A DNA stretch of 64,000 bases from Xenoacremonium recifei. Its lineage: Eukaryota; Ascomycota; Sordariomycetes; Hypocreales; Nectriaceae. Location: assembly GCA_012184525.1 (NCBI GenBank), contig WOFQ01000013.1, positions 186,001 through 250,000 on the forward strand. The letters are read 5' to 3'. Below, piece by piece: positions 58,901 to 64,000 of the stretch. The notes beneath the pieces are model-generated. The model was not told the DNA's origin. It did no database searches and saw only the letters and a program-made list of their open reading frames with translations. The position numbers and the translations under genes are program-made. Position 1 is the first letter of the stretch; each line of letters opens with the position of its first letter.

Positions 58901-61900
58901 TGCATCTCCACGCACTGGATCTCAGCCCTAGGCCTTAAGACGCCAGCTAAAATACAGGCTAGCGACAGACTCTATTTCCACGGCTGCCTGGAAGGAGTAA
59001 TATCTCCTGTCCCGGAGCAAGTGAATCGCACGCCTCGGCTGGCAGCTGATGATGCCGACGCCAACATCTCTTTCAGCTGTTACGCCACATTACCTCCCTG
59101 AACAAGCAGAGGGAGTGTAAGCAAAGAGTGAAGGGAGCGTGGACAGTGTGATCCAGATTTGGACACAACTCTCGGGCGATTACAAAGAATGCCGGGTCCT
59201 GTTTGGCTCCTCTTGCTCTCCGCCCCCGCGTCGTGGTCGCGCCGCCACTGCCCGGTTTCACGCTGGAGCGATGGAAGCCGTAGGGCTGTCTCGTTGGCTG
59301 GCTGGCCCTGCTGGGCAGACGAAACGGCGCTGGCGCTCAGCGCTGTGGCTCAGCTGAAGCGGTGCGGCGCCTCCTCATACGGAGTTTCACGCGGTGCTCA
59401 CTTGAAACAAGGACCTTTGGACCACATGGCGATGTCATCGCGCAGGCTGCCGCAAGCCATTCAGCGAGCCTCCCGTCCTGGAGCTGCAGCTTGTAGCGGC
59501 GCGTGGCAGGGAAGGATTCTGGTCGACCAACAGACGGATCACCGCACCACTGACAACCGGTTTCCCCGACTAGGTGAAGTCTGAAACGATGCTGGACGGC
59601 GATAGAGTCGGCCGAGTCTGTGTATCCCGCCCTCCCGTCATTGGCTTGCGTCCTCCCGCGCGCATTCAGGGCTGTCCTGGCTGCGAAGCCCTGATTGCCT
59701 ATCTCACACACGGGCGAGCAGCCTTAGCGTCGTAGGGAGATGGTCCATGGGGCGGGTCAGGCCCGTCAAGGCCACAGGATCGACCAAATACCGCCCGAGC
59801 GTCCCCGTCCGCGATGGCACTGGCACGCACGGCATGTCACCGTCCGTATTTCGTCCGTGTTGGCCGAAGGTGGACGGGCAGGGACAAGCAGCAGCAACAG
59901 CAAGGAAGGAAAAGGAGTAGGTGGAGGAAGAGTTGCGAATGCTGGCCGGGCTCCTCCTCGTGAGGTCCACCGCGGCGTCCTTGCGTTCGCCGTCTGCTTC
60001 GTAATGCTTCGTCTGTCAGGGGAGTCTTTCTGGAGCCCGACGCCGAAAGGCAATTCATCCAAACGATGTCATCAGAGGGGCTTACGCCCACGCCCTTCCC
60101 CGAAGGAGGAAATGTTCGAGAAGTCTTCTAGAAAGCTTCCCCAACGGGCGATACGGCAACAGGGGGTGGCTTGCTGGGATTTGCTGGTACGGAGTGGGCC
60201 AACCTCGGCATGTCCACGCAATCCCAGGGTCTTCGGAGATGCGTCGAGCCTCTGTTTTCCGCGCATGGACGGCTCATGGCTTGGAGCAATATGCGCCGGC
60301 GGTCTTCGTTCGGTGCTTATACGGAGGTGATTGCTTCTTCTGGTTTCGCAGTGACATCTCTGGCACGTTGCTGGCGGCATGGTCCCCCTCGTCGACAGAG
60401 GGAGATGGAGATCAGACTGAGACGTCCATTCACATGCAACTTTTGATAGCCGTTCTCCGTTCGCCGTCCCATCGCCAGGGGTTATCAGCCAGAACCCCGT
60501 CTCGGCCCAATTCCGCCGCCTGCTGCCGCTCCAGCTGCCGTCACTGACACTGACTGCTGTCAATCTTCCCAGTCCCGGCGGACAGGGAGAGGCTAGAGGC
60601 TAGGGCCGGGTTCGGTGATCAGAGACGGCGTGGCGCTGGCCTTGCTGGGCGGCTTGCAGAGACACCATCGCGATCCATACTTTGTATGGTACATACAAGT
60701 ACGTGCTGTACATGTATGTACATGCAATATTGGCCCACTTGACATCGTGGGTTCTCTCTTGGCCTCACAACCGAACCATCCAGTCGCATCTCATCTCACG
60801 CTGCCGCTGGTCTAGCATTGGTTCATGATTCGAATCGGGATGGATCGTCTGCTTCTGCTGCTGTTGCTCTCTGCCCTCCCCCGTGGTGAGAAGTGGGTTG
60901 AAAGCAAGGGCCTCGACCAGAGTCTTTTTCCAAGCTTCAACCCCCGTTTCTTAGGTCGTTCATACCTGAACATTGATCCACCGCCAAAGGCAATAGTTTG
61001 TCCCTGGCAGCATGCCGAACACCTATCGTGGCCATCGTGTGCTCTCACGATATTGTGTATCCCACACTACACCAGATGGGTTGATCCTGGGGAGAGGGAA
61101 AGCACTTTTGTGGTTTCGTTTCTCTCGGCCAGCTCGGATGCGACGACGTTCAAGCAGCAAAGCGTGGGCATTGGCCAACCATCGTACCCACTCTCTCCCT
61201 CCCGCCTCTACGATCCAGGGCCAGGCGTCATGAATCCTGGCAACCTGGCTAGGTCTTCTGTCTTTTGGTGCGGAGAGAACGGAACAGGGACCACGGCTGA
61301 TTGCGAGAGGGGAGCCCCCAAAGTAACCTCCCCCCTCTCGGCCTCGCTACCTGAGCACGGCGCAATCTATCCGTCCATCCCATGCCAGATCGGCCCTAGA
61401 GCGATTGTGGGAAGTAAGTAGGCCTCATCTCTCGTGTGTGCAGCGAGCGTCTTGCAACCCCGCAAGAGAAGGCTATGGCTTGCCAACCTCGATCGAGAGA
61501 TGTCATACCGGGTCCAACATGGAACCGAAACTGCCGGTGAAAGGAGGTTTTATCCGTTGCCGACACATCCATCACTGGGGAAGACGCATGATAAGAAAAG
61601 AGGGAATCAAAAACTTGTCAGTGAGGCTCACGACCCCTCCGCGGATGCTACGGTACCCCGAGAGGCCTCCTCCCCCGGTCCTGACGACAGGCCGGAGCAG
61701 CGTTGAACCCTTTAGCCGCACAGCCAAGTGATCGGCCACTCGTAAGACTGCTCGCAATTGTCCACTGATCCATCGTGCGATCCCTCTCGAACTATCCCGC
61801 CGTCTAGAAGTCTTCGAGAACGCGGCCCTTTTTCGCCTCGTGTTCACCCCGTCTTATATCATCTAGGCCTGACAGGGCTGAACCGCACTTGATCGCAAGG

Positions 61901-64000
61901 GGAAACTTTGTAGCGGAGGATAGCAAGTGAGCGGCGATGCGCGTCGACCATTTTCGGGCGTTGCTCTGAAGGGAGCAGAGATGTCCGGACGAACTTTTTG
62001 GCGAGAAGGATTCTCCCCAGGAGGATTCGAGCCGTGCCTGTTCTGGGATAGTAGTACTGTCTTTGCGAGTCTGCCCGCATACCTCGCATACCCTCGCGTA
62101 CCAACCGAGAGTGAAGATAATCATCGAAAGGAGGGGGGCCAAGGCTCCGCAGCTGGAGCGTCATTGAGGCAGTTTCTCTCAAAGTTGGAGATGCCCATCT
62201 TATCGAGTTATGGCCTGGCGATGAGCACTCGCTGGTGGTTGACAGCCAAGGGACAGGGGTTGGGTCAAGTGCCGTCCCTTGAAAGAACAGGAAGAACGAG
62301 GCAAGACGTCTTGGATCTTGCAGCAGAAGAAACTCCACCCGACTTGGATGGCGATCTCACTGTTGTCAGCATGTTGTAATCAGGCACGGAGGGCATCGGC
62401 AAGGTCATGTCTCGAGTCATTGCATACGGCCCGTTTCTCGCGGGCACGTTTCATCAGCGTCATCGTCGGCATCGTCTTCATCTCGTTGTCGTCGATGAGG
62501 GTTACCGCCTGTCGTGGTGATGATCAATCGATAGAGATAGGGGGTGGATGCAATCCAACCTGTCAAATATGGAGAGCAGTGTCCATTAATCCTCCGAGAT
62601 AATGGGGTCCGTTCGTCACTATCCATGCTCTTACACCTGAGATATGGAGTAAGTAGTCCTGGCACTGAGGGCGAACATTAATTCCGTCCTTCTCTTTATT
62701 CGAGGGCTTGCCAAGTTGGCGTTCTCTCGGCATGCCTACGCAAGGCGGACCCTACTCCTGCATCTGGGAGCCTCGTCCGTGATGGGAGGGATTTGGGGTT
62801 TCAGGAGGCCTACAAGCACCACGGAGAGTTGTTTCTGTGGGGGTCTGGAGACGGGGCCAGACAGACGTCAGAAGCTTGGCCAGCACGAGAAGAAGCAGGG
62901 GATCTGGTTGGCATTGTCTACGAGTTGGAAGCCGAGGTATTGGGTGGTGATGGGCGACTAATTACGACGGTTAAGGAACGGCGCTGTCTTATCGTTCCCT
63001 CAGGAGCGCAAGACGAGATTGGGGTTGCGAGATGAGATGAGGGGATCGTGGTGCCGAGTTTCGAAGGCCAGCTCTCTCACCTCCCAGATGCATCAGCTCC
63101 CTGGATCCCCAGCTCAAGGGCTTCCTTCGATCAGAACTGCGTTAGCCTCGCCATTCCCTCAAATCCCATACCCCGATCCAGCCGGGCAACCAAGATGAGC
63201 GAGTGAGAGAGCCCACTTGAACCCGGCGTTCGCATCTCACGTCCGGCGTTGAGTAAGTCCCGGCTGCCGTGCTAGTTAGCATCACGTACGTCCTGCTTAT
63301 GCCCTTCCGCCGCAACGTCGCTCCCGAAGCGCCCGGTAGGGCTGGCAATTAGCCCGCTGCTTACAGGACGCCATGAATCTTCACCTGTCTCGGGCAAGGC
63401 TCGGAGAGACAAGCTTTGCCCTGAAGCGGTTGCCAATTGCGAGAGAATACGACGTTGACAAGACGCAGGGTCCAGAGTCAGCGCTTGCTTGCCGCCGCCG
63501 CCACCACGACGATGCTCGTGCGCTCCCTCCACTGCCGTTTCCCGCAGGTGGCTCTTTGCAGCGCTCTCGCGATGACAATTGATTGCTCCGGACTCGCTCG
63601 GATGGTGTCAGATTGCGGCGTCGCGCCAGCATCGGCCGCCGCCCTGGGATGGATGCGAGCGGCCGTCCCTCGCTCCGTCTGCATCCACGTCCTCCTGGCC
63701 AGTAGCTACTATGCGATGCGACGATATGCGAGTGCGCGCCACCAAAGGACCACGTCGAAAGATGAATGGACGGCCTCGCCTCCGCCGCTGCAACAAACGG
63801 CCCGGTGTCCCAAGCTGTCGGGACGGCGGTGGTTCGACGACGGCAGCAGCGGTGGCCGCACCGGACGGCAATGGGACTTTCGTGGTCCCCCCGCCTGTCC
63901 GTCATTCCTTCATCGGTTTGTGTTGCTTTGCAAGTGCTGCAGCAGTGCTATTTCTATGTCGGTGAGGCCGTGGCCTAGACTGGATGGGTTAGGAGCCCTC

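Larger units (their letters stand above)
47751..64000. other. Sixteen-kilobase GC-rich region without supported genes
   Basis: No family-like protein, credible exon chain, RNA gene or transposon was found on either strand. The longest open frame (49646-50683, +, 345 codons) and others (50843-51433; 60825-61421) lack recognisable domains. Base composition looks as GC-rich as the coding half, so this is not the AT-rich, RIP-mutated DNA usual for fungal gene deserts. It contains G-rich tracts, pentamer tandems and several TACGTAC and TACGGAGT motifs. The first ~1-2 kb should hold the C2H2 promoter. It may be intergenic DNA, long non-coding transcripts or genes too diverged for me to recognise. 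Confidence 0.55.

Noticed and set aside
61690..61720. Possible minus-strand tRNA B-box (GTTCAACGC)
   Set aside because: Flanking bases do not form the 5-bp T-stem and no A-box sits at the right distance.
63381..63965. Overlapping 174-codon (-) and 128-codon (+) frames at the window end
   Set aside because: Both arise from a GC-rich CCG/CGG stretch; neither has recognisable motifs.

Overview
The window looks like nuclear DNA of a filamentous ascomycete (Pezizomycotina), most likely a Sordariomycete. The evidence is compact genes with short GT-AG introns (mostly 44-84 nt), single-gene transcription units on both strands, GC-rich coding and non-coding DNA, and a gene set typical of these fungi: VPS13, a DUF3429-type mitochondrial membrane protein, a two-TOG Stu2/Alp14 protein, an Ntr1/TFIP11 G-patch factor, a proteinase K-like subtilase, a SAPS-domain protein, RTT106, VFA1 and YVH1. 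The class-level placement is inference; no rRNA or other marker is present.

Layout. 1-2,214 has no supported gene. 2,215-11,873 (-) is VPS13, with one intron. 13,220-14,630 (+) is a DUF3429-type protein with a charged tail. 15,091-15,561 (+) is a small NTF2-fold protein. 15,900-18,672 (-) is the TOG-domain microtubule regulator. 20,234-22,333 (+) is the G-patch spliceosome factor. 23,700-25,050 (+) is a secreted subtilisin-like protease. 27,603-31,933 (+) is a SAPS-domain (Sit4-phosphatase-associated) protein with an unusually long last intron. 32,768-33,427 (+) is a LITAF-domain protein, convergent with RTT106 (33,679-35,300, -). RTT106 is divergent from VFA1 (35,633-36,357, +) across 332 bp. 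After about 6 kb without genes comes YVH1 (42,319-43,545, -). A C2H2 zinc-finger regulator follows (45,756-47,750, -). The last 16 kb (47,751-64,000) holds no gene I can support.

The genes are mostly single-copy housekeeping functions, not a cluster. Three of them (VPS13, the LITAF-like protein, VFA1) relate to endosome or membrane-contact biology and lie within about 34 kb; this may be chance. I see no biosynthetic cluster, CRISPR, tRNA, rRNA or intact transposon, and no convincing new system. The points most worth checking are the SAPS gene 3' structure, the short C-terminus of the G-patch protein, and the large GC-rich gene-free block with G-quadruplex-type repeats.
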